DNA of 64,000 nt. Origin: Triangularia verruculosa. Taxonomy: Eukaryota > Ascomycota > Sordariomycetes > Sordariales > Podosporaceae. Location of the stretch: assembly GCA_033296885.1 (NCBI GenBank), contig MU863877.1, forward strand, positions 186,001 to 250,000, in the 5' to 3' direction. Shown here piece by piece: positions 56,135-64,000 of this stretch (within the stretch, counting starts at the first letter, position 1; every line of letters begins with the position of its first letter). The position numbers and the translations under genes are program-made. The notes beneath the pieces are model-generated. The model did not search any database and had not been told where the DNA came from. It saw only the letters and a program-made list of their open reading frames with translations.

Positions 56135-57102
56135 CTACACAACCCCCTTCCTCTCCTTCCCCCTCCCCCTCAAAACCTCACTCTCCACCATCCCCCTAAC
56201 CAACCCCAAACACAACTCCCTCCCCACCTTCACCCACGCCGGACTAGCCTCGCTCGGCACATGCAGAAAAACCACCCCCTTCCCCTTTCCCCTCTCCTCA
56301 CTCTTCACCAAGTGCGCCAGCGAGCTATAATAAATAAAATCGCACAGGTAATGCCCCGCATCCTCCGATATCCTCAAGTCCGAATACGGCGGGCAAAACT
56401 TCCTCCACCTCTCCAATACATCCTCCATGTCGAGGCCACTCAATAATTCTTCTGGTAAATCCTCCCACGGATGCGCGGTTCCGGCGGGGAGGGAGGCGTC
56501 GAGGTCAGAGAGGAGGTTGTTGTCCACGTCGCCCATGGTGTAGCCTGTTTTGTGGGCTCGGCGCTCGATCGAGTAGTGACCTCTGGGGCCGGCCACTTTT
56601 TTTTTTGGTTTTGTTAGTTTAGGGAGGGGGAGGGGGTGGGGAAGGGGGTTGAACGTACTGCCGATGTGGATTGCTAGGTCGATTCTGGGGTGATCAGGGG
56701 AGTCGAGGTGCCAGAGGGAGGGGATGAGGTCGCGGACGGCGCGGTAGCCTACGTGGATGGGGGTGGGGTGGACTAGGAGTTTGACTTTTGGGAGGGGGAT
56801 GGAGGGGGTGGAATCTGGGGGAATGCCGGTTGTGGTGATGGGAGGGACATGGCCAGCGATGCCGGGGAAGGGGGTTGGTGGGTTGGGCGGGAGGTATTCT
56901 GGGAGGGATTTGGCGATTTCCCAGGAGGGGTTGATAGGGTAGTTGGCTCTGAAGGGCTGTGAAATGTTGTGTTAGAAAGTGCGGGGGAATGAGGGAATGA
57001 GATTGGATTGCTTACTGCGAAACCAGTGATCAAGACGTTGATCGTGTCCTCCTCCTCTTCCCTAGCTGAGACATTGTTCCTGGCTGCCCCGACAGACCCC
57101 AT
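56135..57102 (-). CDS. Pyroglutamyl peptidase I-like (peptidase C15)
   Basis: Exons 57102-57016, 56956-56659 and 56595-56135 give 281 residues. Introns are 59 and 63 nt, with GTAAGC and GTACGT donors and CACAG and AAAAG acceptors. The enzyme removes N-terminal pyroglutamate from peptides in the cytosol. The family start NVLITGFA-PFRANYPINPSWEIAK matches C15 (VLVTGFGPF...NPS). The splice at exon 3 gives HIG-MAGPRGHYSIERRAHKTGY, the usual signature near the catalytic glutamate. The cysteine nucleophile sits in ISEDAGHYLCDFIYYSSLAH (Cys about 218) and the histidine in VVFLHVP. Length is longer than bacterial enzymes, partly through a Pro-rich loop. The ATG at 57102 is the only one that joins the frame. 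Exon 1 is rich in Glu. Confidence 0.92.
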
Positions 57103-57684
57103 TGTGGTTGACTGAAGACGGGAAGGATGAATGAGTGTTGTTTTGAGATCAGAAACAGAGTTGGTGGGTGGGAGAAGACGTATTGACACTGTGCTGTTGT
57201 GATATTGCTGATCAAACTGGGCCGCTTCCACAAAGGAGCGAGGGACAGATCTCCTGCCGATGGGAGTGGAGGGAGTGTGCTTATTGCAGCGGCAAGGTCG
57301 ACCTACCAGCGCCGTGCATTTTTCCAAGACGCAACTTTGACCCTCACATGATGTCTGACCACTGGGAGATATCACGTATAGCACCGTGGCTTGATTATCA
57401 AGACTAGGCCCAAGTGCGGGGAGCAATATCTGTGAAGTCTAAATGACAGGTGGACTGAGGCTTACATCCACCAGTCTCTCATCACAGGCTGTGTCAACAT
57501 CAGGCAACGTTTAGCTACTTGCCATTTCACCTATACTAGCAAGCGTTGAACCACTTCTCATACCCGTATTATAACCGTTGGCATCGGAAGCTTGAGCGTT
57601 GGAAACGGCATCTACAACGAGAACGGCGCATTTTCACGTCATGCTGATTGCTCGTATCACCGCTCCCGAGCCGATGCCGGCAGG
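57103..57684. other. Intergenic region
   Basis: Upstream region of the pyroglutamyl peptidase gene. No clear core promoter element or gene was seen. Confidence 0.5.
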
Positions 57685-58207
57685 ATGAACAATGCACCAC
57701 CACCTCCGGCCCGAAATGCAGGGACCGAGCGGCTTACTTCACAGCTTCAAAAGTGGATCACCACTTACACCACTTCTCTTGCTCTTATCAGCGGCAAGAG
57801 TCTCATGAAGCTATTCACAGATACCACTCACAAACCAGTCTCTTTTCAGCTACACCTCCCCGCACTTCCAGCACCCGACGCCGAGATGCAGGTGAGTTGT
57901 CAAGACCCACCAGCAAAATGCGGGGTTCCAATCACGTCCTTTTGCTTCCTGTCCACAATCCTCTCAGGTACCAGCTCGACATGATTCGACTTCGCCTTCA
58001 AGAAAAACAGCAAGAATCATCCCTTCAAAACCCCAAACCTCTCAAGCGGTGAAAATGGAGTCGCCGGGAAGAAACAAAACAAATCACAAAATCCCTTACC
58101 CATGTCCTTGCAAATGCAGATTAGCGAGCCCACGCCAAGCCGGCCGTTGTCGTCCAGTGGAGCCATCCATCACCACCCGTTTTCCTGGAGGTTGGGAGAC
58201 ATGGTGA
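57685..58207 (+). CDS. Doubtful small two-exon gene
   Basis: ATG 57685 opens a 69-codon frame ending at GTGAGT (57892). An acceptor CTCTCAG at 57967 restores an 80-codon frame to TGA 58205-58207, giving 148 residues. The predicted protein starts MNNAPPPPARNAGTERLTSQL and later has PYPCPCKCRLASPRQ. I recognise no family. Good splice sites and the maintained frame argue for it; composition without typical codon bias and the closeness to the CFEM gene argue against it. Confidence 0.25.
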
Positions 58208-58458
58208 TGGCTCCCAACTAACCCCGTTGGGCTTTCATTTTCCAATAAAAGCTCTATCCAACCACTCGCCTTGTCACCTTGACCTTCTCCCTCCGACTTC
58301 CCCCCCCGGGACCCGGCCGGTTATCATGTCCCCACCATAAACTCCCATAGGTATTAAAAGTCCTCACCGCTCACCTCTCCCCTCCCATCCCCTTCTCCCC
58401 TTCCCTCAACCGCTCAAGAGACCTTTCCGGTCTTTTCTGCAGTAATCCAAAAAAAAAG
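58208..58458. promoter_or_regulatory. Upstream region of the CFEM gene
   Basis: The last 100 bases before the ATG are C/T-rich and end with an A-run (58449-58457). A GGTATTAAAAG near 58350-58360 may serve as a core element. Confidence 0.4.
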
Positions 58459-59145
58459 ATGCACCCACCACTCTCGGTGAGGCAGTTCCGCTGGAACTGG
58501 TACCTCACCCTCCAAATAGCCTTCCTCCTCACCCTCGGCATCCACGCCCAAAACACCACCACCAGTGGAGACGCCGAAACCTGCCTCTCCCTCGCCCTCG
58601 TGGCCATCCCCGATTGCGCCAAATCCTGCTTTCTGGAGCAAGCCCCATCCATCGGCTGCTCCGCCCTAGACTTTGCCTGCCAATGCGCAAAGCAAGCAGC
58701 TTTCTACTCGTCGGTGGAGGCGTGCGTGGTAGCTGCGTGTGAAGCGGAAGAGTATCAGAAGGTGATTGACGGTGTTGGGACTGGTACGTTTTTTTCCCCC
58801 ACTGCCTACCTTATATCAACTTTGATTGGAAAACTAATGATGAATGACCCTGCAGTATGCGAGTGCGCAGTTGACGCCAAAGACCACTCCCACAGTTCTT
58901 CGGCGGGGTCTTTCATCAGCCAAACACCCACATCAGCACCATCAGCTCCCCCAGTGGTGATCATAGCCACCACCACCACCACTCCCGACCCCGAGGAGCA
59001 GACACAAACATCCACATCCTCCACCCAAACCCAAACCACCCCGCTACCCGAAGCCGAAAACGGGGCAGATCACACCTCCTCAACCTCGCGTCTTGGACTG
59101 ATGATCTCCGTCTTTGGCGCCGCATTAGCATTTGCTCTTCTCTAA
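58459..59145 (+). CDS. CFEM-domain, GPI-anchored cell-surface protein
   Basis: Exons 58459-58783 and 58856-59145 give 204 residues. CFEM proteins are fungal extracellular proteins, some binding haem and some acting in adhesion or virulence. A signal peptide covers about 1-30 (WYLTLQIAFLLTLGIHAQ). The CFEM domain has AIPDCAKSCFLEQAPSIGCSALDFACQC and VEACVVAACEAEEYQ, and after the splice VCEC completes the cysteine pattern. The Asp of SALD is present, as in haem-binding members. The following Ser/Thr/Pro-rich linker is probably O-glycosylated. The end DHTSSTSRLGLMISVFGAALAFALL fits a GPI-attachment signal. The 72-nt intron 58784-58855 (GTACGT, CTAAT, TGCAG) has no stop and is a multiple of three, so unspliced RNA would also be read through. 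Confidence 0.92.
   Translation: MHPPLSVRQFRWNWYLTLQIAFLLTLGIHAQNTTTSGDAETCLSLALVAIPDCAKSCFLEQAPSIGCSALDFACQCAKQAAFYSSVEACVVAACEAEEYQKVIDGVGTGTFFSPTAYLISTLIGKLMMNDPAVCECAVDAKDHSHSSSAGSFISQTPTSAPSAPPVVIIATTTTTPDPEEQTQTSTSSTQTQTTPLPEAENGADHTSSTSRLGLMISVFGAALAFALL
58784..58855 (+). other. In-frame 72-nt intron of the CFEM gene
   Basis: Donor GTACGT, branch-like ACTAATG near 58833-58839 and acceptor TGCAG. Splicing places VCEC directly after GVGT, completing the CFEM cysteines with normal spacing; retention would insert 24 residues before that. Confidence 0.85.
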
Positions 59146-59848
59146 CACCCCCAACACACAAATCTCATAAACAAACACGAATGAACGACACATCATTACC
59201 AATCATGAAACGTTACGAATACCAAAACAATAACAAAACGACCCAACTACGATGACAACGCACCACAACGACCTTTTTCTTAACGAATGTTGAACGAAAA
59301 CATTGATACCCCATACCATATTCCATGCTTGCATATCCACGCCACAAGTGTTTCACTCTTTGATCACCCAAAATTTCCTTGGAACGACTCAACTCATGTA
59401 TATAACAACGCATTTTGTTCTTGACCCTTGGAGTCAACAACGGAGCCTCTTGCAAAAAAGCTTCATCCTATTTCTTCCCTTTGTTCAGATTAGTTATGAA
59501 CCTGCTTTCAATAGATGGCACCATCATTGATTGATGAAATATCACTCTTGAACTATCATCACATCTATATTGGAGAGAGCGAGACAGTGACTTGTCGTGT
59601 TGTAATAAACTAAATTAGTTTTATTATTTTACTCTACAACCCCCCCCCCCCCCCAACTACCCATCTAGCCTCTTCATGCTTTGTATACCTCCGTCCTGTA
59701 TGCCCGTGTATTTGTTTACCCGTAGTTGTACATCAACCAAAGAGAAATCGACGCCAAGAACCCATCCCAACATCCATAATTATTAGCGTAACCGTATATA
59801 CATTCATTCACGTCAAATCTCCCCGTCTTGACAAAAAAACAAAAACCA
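59146..59848. other. Convergent intergenic region
   Basis: 3' flanks of the CFEM and GT17 genes. A 15-base C homopolymer lies at 59640-59654. No gene was recognised. Confidence 0.6.
59640..59654. repeat. C15 homopolymer
   Basis: Fifteen consecutive C residues, flanked by A on both sides. Confidence 0.95.
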
Positions 59849-60907
59849 TTACTCCTTCTTCCAATCCCTAAATCCCGCCCCTTCCCCATCCCGATCAAGC
59901 ATATACCCGAACCTCTTCCTCTCCCCCTCCCTCTTCAAAAAATCAGGCACATCCTCATTCTTCTCCACCCTCGTGTACTCCTCCCCCTTCCTGTCCCACA
60001 AATCCTTCCCCTTGCCCACCCTGTCCACAATCCTGTCCTTATCCCTATGATCCTCCTGATTGAACTCGACGTGCGAGAAGCTCTTCATCTTCGTAAGCAT
60101 CTCGTTCAGTGTCGCAAAACAGCTGCTACAATGCCACGCCGCATTCCCAAGCGTGCCCATCTCGAAATATTTCCTCCAAAACGGTCCGTCGCCCATCCGG
60201 AGGTCGTTCGGGAGGAGCGTGTTGGAGCCCGTGTAATAAGTCGCTTGGGGATGGGCCCACTCTGGGCCGACGTGGAGGTACTGGAACGAGTAGTAGTAAA
60301 ACCGGGAGTTGAGCGTGAGTCGGCGGGGGAACTGGCAGTTTTTGAGGAGGGAGAGGGTGGATGGGCGGGGGATCTCGTCCATGTCGGAGACGAGGATGAT
60401 GTCGTCGAGGCGGGGCTGTTGTTCGGGTTTGGTCAGGAGGGGGAAGACTTGGGTGAGCATGGTGTTGCGCTGGAACTCTTCCATGTCCCATGCCTTCTTC
60501 GGCTTGAAGGATTCGGAAAAGGTGATTTCGTGGTAGATCAGCTTAGATTTGTACTTGTGAATCGGGCTGTCGGGATCCGAGAGAGCTGTCTTGAGGTGGA
60601 GGGTTTTGGGCAGGCTGGTGAATGTCTTGGAGGACTCGACGACAATGAAGTAGTCGACTTCGTCCCAGGTGCTGTTCATCCGGATCTCGAGCCAGTCGAG
60701 TTCGGTGTTGATCATGGTCAGGTCGTAGACTTTTCGGGGAGGCTGCCCGGGGGCTGAGTGGAAAGGCTTCCAGCCATGGGGACCACAGATTTTGTCGTCG
60801 CTGCTGGTCGTGTGGAAGCTCTGTTTGGAGTAGAGGAAGAGGAAGAGCAGCGCGAAGACGGCGGCTACTTTGACGTAGCGCGACATGAGGGTTGTTGGCA
60901 GCGCCAT
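59849..60907 (-). CDS. GT17 family glycosyltransferase (MGAT3-like)
   Basis: Single-exon gene of 352 residues. GT17 includes beta-1,4-N-acetylglucosaminyltransferase III of animals; the fungal acceptor is unknown. It is a type II Golgi-type protein: a short cytosolic end MALPTTLMSRYVK and one membrane anchor (VAAVFALLFLFLY, about 14-26). The catalytic domain has RKVYDLTMINTELDWLEIRMNSTWDEVDYFIVVESSKTF (about 58-97), the typical GT17 opening, then LIYHEITF and the DxD-like IILVSDMDEIPRPSTL (about 170-185). Further family features are RFYYYSFQYLHVGPEWAHPQ and GNAAWHCSSCFATLNEMLTKMKSFSHVEFN. The charged tail is short. It lies head-to-tail with the kinase-like gene 404 bp upstream. Confidence 0.93.
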   Translation of the reverse strand: MALPTTLMSRYVKVAAVFALLFLFLYSKQSFHTTSSDDKICGPHGWKPFHSAPGQPPRKVYDLTMINTELDWLEIRMNSTWDEVDYFIVVESSKTFTSLPKTLHLKTALSDPDSPIHKYKSKLIYHEITFSESFKPKKAWDMEEFQRNTMLTQVFPLLTKPEQQPRLDDIILVSDMDEIPRPSTLSLLKNCQFPRRLTLNSRFYYYSFQYLHVGPEWAHPQATYYTGSNTLLPNDLRMGDGPFWRKYFEMGTLGNAAWHCSSCFATLNEMLTKMKSFSHVEFNQEDHRDKDRIVDRVGKGKDLWDRKGEEYTRVEKNEDVPDFLKREGERKRFGYMLDRDGEGAGFRDWKKE

Positions 60908-61311
60908 CTTTTCTGTGGGATGGCCTGACTGTTGTCGTGTTTCATAAAGAAGAGAAGCAGCACAGATTTTGGCTTAAAAGCCAAAAGTTCCAGGTTGTTC
61001 GTCCCACCCTCTGAGAGCGTCGAGGCTGACGCCAAGGACGCTGGTTGGAGGGATTGGAAGGTACGCGTGGAACGCTGGGCTGTGGTGCGCTTGTGTGCAA
61101 CTAGTGCCCTTGGCACTGTGTGGAGCCGAGGCCAGGATTCCGCTCATTGCTGGCTGTGGCAGAAGGTGCGAATGTGAAAGCTCAAAGGAGTAGCGACTGA
61201 ATGTAGATAGCTTCACTTACTATGTACACAAGAGCTCTCTTTGACATGGGTATCCTGTCAAACTACAGCCCCATCTTTCAGACCATGGAGTCCCCTGGAC
61301 GTCTGGAATCA
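60908..61311. promoter_or_regulatory. Upstream region of the GT17 gene
   Basis: 404 bp between two minus-strand genes; it must hold the GT17 promoter and the 3' end of the kinase-like gene. No distinct motif was recognised. Confidence 0.4.
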
Positions 61312-62515
61312 TTACGACCCTAACCCTGGATCTTCATCTTCATCTTCATCTCTATGCCGCAACCTCATCACTTCACTTTTGCGCTTCTCTTCGTCCTCAT
61401 AAAACCATGCTGGAAGCCAGTGCTGGAAAAATATCTGTGAGCCAGAGTCCGTAACAGCGGCGACTGGATCAATCTTTGGCGGCGACCGCGGTGGGCTCAT
61501 CCGTGAGAGCACCTTCGCGACATTGAAGTCGAAGATAACAGCACCGAGTGATGGGCTCTCAATCTCTCCAACGAAGAAGATGTTTCGCGGTGCAAAATCT
61601 CCCTGTAAAACCCCTGCCATCTTGAGCTTCAAATTCGCCTTCACCGCGCATATAAACGTCTGTATGCGAATATCGTCTGAAATGGGCACCTGATCGTCGT
61701 CAATGACCTCCTGCATGGTAGACCCGTCGAGATATTCCATCGCAATCATTGGGATGGTCCTCGTGTAGGTGGCACCGTCAAGAACAAGCTTGAGATCGAA
61801 CGACCAAGACCCAAAGTACTCCGGGTATGCTCCTGTGATATTCTCTGAATCCGTCTCATGCGCCCTCTCGTAGTTGGTCAACTCCTCATAAGCAGCGGCT
61901 TCGATGCTGTAGTCGCGTGCTGCGATCCAGACCACATCTGTGGGCAAGCCATGTTCTGTGTCCTTGTATTTGTAGTACAAGGGGTCGAAGATTTTGGCAA
62001 CATATTTCGTCTGATCTGGATCCTTGTCCCAGTGGAATACCACGATTTGAGCACCGGCTTCATCACCCCCGCGGATCACTGAATCGATCATCAGTGATGC
62101 TTCTGAGTCTGAAGAATCTGAGGGGGGTGGAGACGTCCGGCCATCATCAGGTTTGAGGTCCCTGACGCAATATCGAGTGTGGGTGTGATCTTTAATGTCG
62201 GCGTAGCATTCATACTCCTTCGGGCCTGAGCCTCTGTAGACGCCGCCAAAGGGAGGGTAAGGCGTGTGTGGTTCAACGACCAACTTGAGCCCGGCGACAT
62301 ACGGGCAAGGAGGCTTCTCGTGATCTGCGGGCGGTTCCAGTCTCATTGTTCGATTCAGGAGAAAGCAGTCATCGGGGAAGGATTGCAGGTACCAACAGAC
62401 GCTTCCTTCAGCATGTGACCCTAACCCTTCATGATGGCCACGCGGAACCACCCCGGCAAGGTGGCATACCAAACAGGAGAGGATGGCTGAGCTGATTCTG
62501 TGGATCAAATGGCAT
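61312..62515 (-). CDS. Kinase-like protein of unknown function
   Basis: The main frame runs from about 62508 to the stop at 61312 but has no early ATG. A likely start is ATG 62515 (MPFDPQNQLSHPLLF), joined by a 64-nt intron (GTATGC to CTGAAG, 62468-62405) to GSVCWYLQSFPDDCF, giving about 380 residues; otherwise the first ATG is at MRLEPPADHEK (62346). The C-terminal half looks like a protein-kinase/aminoglycoside-phosphotransferase fold: YVAKIFDPLYY supplies a Lys, MIAMEYLDGSTMQEV is the hinge, VLQGDFAPRNIFFVG the catalytic loop with Asp and Asn, and AVIFDFNVAKVL the metal loop with Asp but DFN instead of DFG. The usual HxD histidine is Gln. Such proteins are numerous in filamentous fungi and rarely studied. 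The end is acidic (DEDEDEDPGLGS). The 5' model is uncertain. Confidence 0.75.
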
Positions 62516-62993
62516 TTTAAAAGCCGAAGCCATCAGGTCAGATAAACACTGGCCAAGAACAATGAAAAGACCCCTTGATATCGCGGGGTAAACGGAGCTG
62601 CTCCCGTCTCCACATGAGCTTCAAGCGGGGTGACAGTTGACACGCCGCGCAATCCATGATGCATTGCCATTGTAATTATATGGGATTAGCTGTTGCTCTC
62701 AAGATTCTACGATATTGGGATTGAGAGGATATCATTCTGACCACACATCTCAAATCATTTGTAAGCCTTTACTCACTATCTTCCTTTGCCGACTGCCGAA
62801 AACGGACCCCCTTCCGGGATAGTAGCTGAAAGAGCTTCGGGACCAGGCGAACCCCACTATCATCGACCTCACTTCATCTCATCTCTCACCTCTCACCCAC
62901 CCACTCACTCATACATTCACCGTTAATTTCAACTAACCCGACTTTTCCAAGCTATCAAATCTTACCGAGATCGACTCTCATACCACCGCCAAA
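62516..62993. promoter_or_regulatory. Divergent promoter between kinase-like gene and RIB5
   Basis: 478 bp between the two starts. The RIB5 side is C/T-rich (CTCATCTCTCACCTCTCACC near 62878-62897), as often found before fungal transcription starts. No clear TATA box. Confidence 0.45.
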
Positions 62994-63754
62994 ATGTTCA
63001 CCGGCATAGTCGAAGAAATCGGGGGTACGTCTCCCCTCTCCCTTATCTACCACCTAACTAACCCCCCCTCCCAGAAGTAACCACCCTCAACCCCTCCTCC
63101 TCCGACGGCGGCACAACCCTAACCATCACCCTCCCCCCTTCCTCATCTCTCCTCTCCGACTGCCACCTAGGCGACTCCATCTCCATCAACGGCGTCTGCC
63201 TAACCGTCACCACCTTTTCCCTTTCCTCCCCCTCTTCCCCCCCCAGTTTCACAGTCGGCATAGCCCCCGAAACCCTCCGCCTAACCAACCTCGGCTCTTT
63301 GTCTCCTTCCTCCCGCGTCAACCTCGAGCGCGCCGTCCGCGCAGACACCCGCATGGGCGGCCACTTCGTCCAAGGCCACATCGACACCACCGCCACCATC
63401 CTCTCCAAAACCCCCGACGGCAACGCCCTCACCTTTCGCTTTTCTCCCACCTCAAAAGACGTCCTCCGGTATATTGTCTACAAAGGGTTCATCGCGCTTG
63501 ATGGCGCGAGTTTGACCGTGACAAAGGTCAATGACGAGGAGGGCTGGTGGGAGGTCATGCTGATTGCGTACACGCAGGAGAAGGTGGTGACGGCGGGGAA
63601 GGAGGTGGGGGAGACGGTGAATGTGGAGGTTGATATGACGGCAAAGTATGTCGAGAAGGGGATTCAGGGGTATTTGGCGGGTATGATGGAGGGGGGGCAG
63701 TTTCCTTGGTTAAGGAATATGGTTGAGAGGGTTGTTGCTCAGGGGTTTTCTTAG
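62994..63754 (+). CDS. RIB5: Riboflavin synthase alpha chain
   Basis: Exons 62994-63024 and 63075-63754 give 236 residues; the 50-nt intron has GTACGT donor and CCCAG acceptor. The enzyme dismutates two 6,7-dimethyl-8-ribityllumazine molecules to riboflavin, the last pathway step. The two lumazine-binding barrels are visible. Barrel 1 starts MFTGIVEEIG, with GDSISINGVCLTV and IAPETLRLTNL. Barrel 2 starts TRMGGHFVQGHIDTTATI, with YKGFIALDGASLTV and VNVEVDMTAKYVEK. The C-terminal segment IQGYLAGMMEGGQFPWLRNMVERVV is the trimerisation helix region. A loop in barrel 1 (SLSSPSSPPS) is longer than in bacteria. After TAG (63752-63754) the same frame stays open into a repeat-rich ORF. Third positions switch from C to G along the gene. 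Confidence 0.97.
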
Positions 63755-63769
63755 GAGGGGAACGCTGGG

Positions 63770-64000
63770 ATGGACAAGGGTGGGACAAGGGAGGGGAGAG
63801 GGGATAAGGGCAAGGCGAAGGGTGAAGCGAAGAGTGAAGCGAAGGGCAAAGCGAATGGTAAAGCGAAGGGTGAAGCGAAGGGTAAAGCGAAGGGTAAAGC
63901 GAAGGGTAAACGGAAGGGGAGGGGGGTATGGGCTTCAACAACAGTGGAGGATGTGATGCGGATAAGGAAGGAGCTGGAGTCACGGGTTATCCCGGTGGAT
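63770..64000 (+). CDS. Lys/Ala/Gly-repeat ORF in frame behind RIB5 (partial)
   Basis: ATG 63770 lies five codons after the RIB5 stop, in the same frame, and the frame is open to the window edge (77 codons). It begins MDKGGTREGRGDKGKAKGE, then a GKAK/GEAK tetrapeptide repeat encoded by a 12-bp DNA repeat (63815-63912), and ends RGVWASTTVEDVMRIRKELESRVIPVD, which looks like ordinary globular or helical sequence. It could be a separate gene, a downstream ORF, or a continuation reached by stop-codon read-through or alternative splicing of RIB5. I do not recognise the family. GGGGGGTATGGG at 63921-63932 could also contain an intron donor. Confidence 0.45.
   Translation, partial: MDKGGTREGRGDKGKAKGEAKSEAKGKANGKAKGEAKGKAKGKAKGKRKGRGVWASTTVEDVMRIRKELESRVIPVD
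63815..63912 (+). repeat. 12-bp minisatellite, coding
   Basis: About eight units of GCGAAGGGTAAA or GCGAAGGGTGAA with few substitutions; unit length keeps the reading frame. Confidence 0.9.

Noticed and set aside
59828..60757. 309-codon plus-strand open frame
   Set aside because: Antisense shadow of the GT17 gene, which has clear family motifs on the minus strand.
1..64000. CRISPR array, prophage or bacterial operon
   Set aside because: No such structure; spliced fungal genes throughout.

Overview
The window is nuclear DNA of a filamentous ascomycete, most likely a Sordariomycete close to Neurospora, Podospora or Chaetomium. Genes carry short (about 50-140 nt) introns with GTRNGT donors, CTRAY branch sites and YAG acceptors. 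There is a single dispersed 5S rRNA gene of Neurospora type, and the gene set includes Polycomb-type KMT6, PIL1, a SUR7-family protein, a CFEM protein and a PPZ phosphatase. Nothing suggests a prokaryotic, viral or plasmid segment.

Layout, left to right. 1-558: 3'-truncated lipocalin-like gene (-). 2136-3393: NAD-dependent epimerase (-). 6326-7314: actin-capping protein beta (-), divergent from ALG12 at 7673-9532 (+). 9533-13542: gene-poor block with a 5S rRNA gene (-) and short related repeats that predict hairpins. 13543-15462: PAF acetylhydrolase (+). 17854-21167: large disordered protein with a C-terminal Cys module (+). 22342-23776: MTM1-type mitochondrial carrier (+). 25384-26409: SUR7-family membrane protein (-). 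30275-31977: PPZ phosphatase (+). 31978-34596: low-complexity T-rich block. 34597-38456: KMT6/EZH2 H3K27 methyltransferase (-). 40056-41414: PIL1 (+). 41878-42481: NAA38 (-). 43228-47004: RAD2/XPG (+). 47404-47775: small ORF lacking a start codon (+). 48311-50452: amidoligase-like protein (+). 51740-52859: BTB protein (-). 54236-55595: Old Yellow Enzyme (+). 56135-57102: pyroglutamyl peptidase (-). 57685-58207: doubtful small gene (+). 58459-59145: CFEM protein (+). 59849-60907: GT17 glycosyltransferase (-). 61312-62515: kinase-like protein (-). 62994-63754: riboflavin synthase (+), followed in the same frame by a Lys/Ala/Gly-repeat ORF that runs off the right edge.

The genes are mostly unrelated housekeeping and regulatory genes; I see no biosynthetic cluster. 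Two eisosome/MCC components (SUR7 family and PIL1) lie about 14 kb apart. Two genes belong to protein glycosylation (ALG12 and the GT17 enzyme). All exon-intron models were read by eye from splice signals and reading frame. The most unusual signals are the hairpin repeat family around the 5S gene, a C-to-G switch in codon third positions along many genes, two introns that are multiples of three without a stop, one GC-AG intron, and the ORF in frame behind riboflavin synthase.
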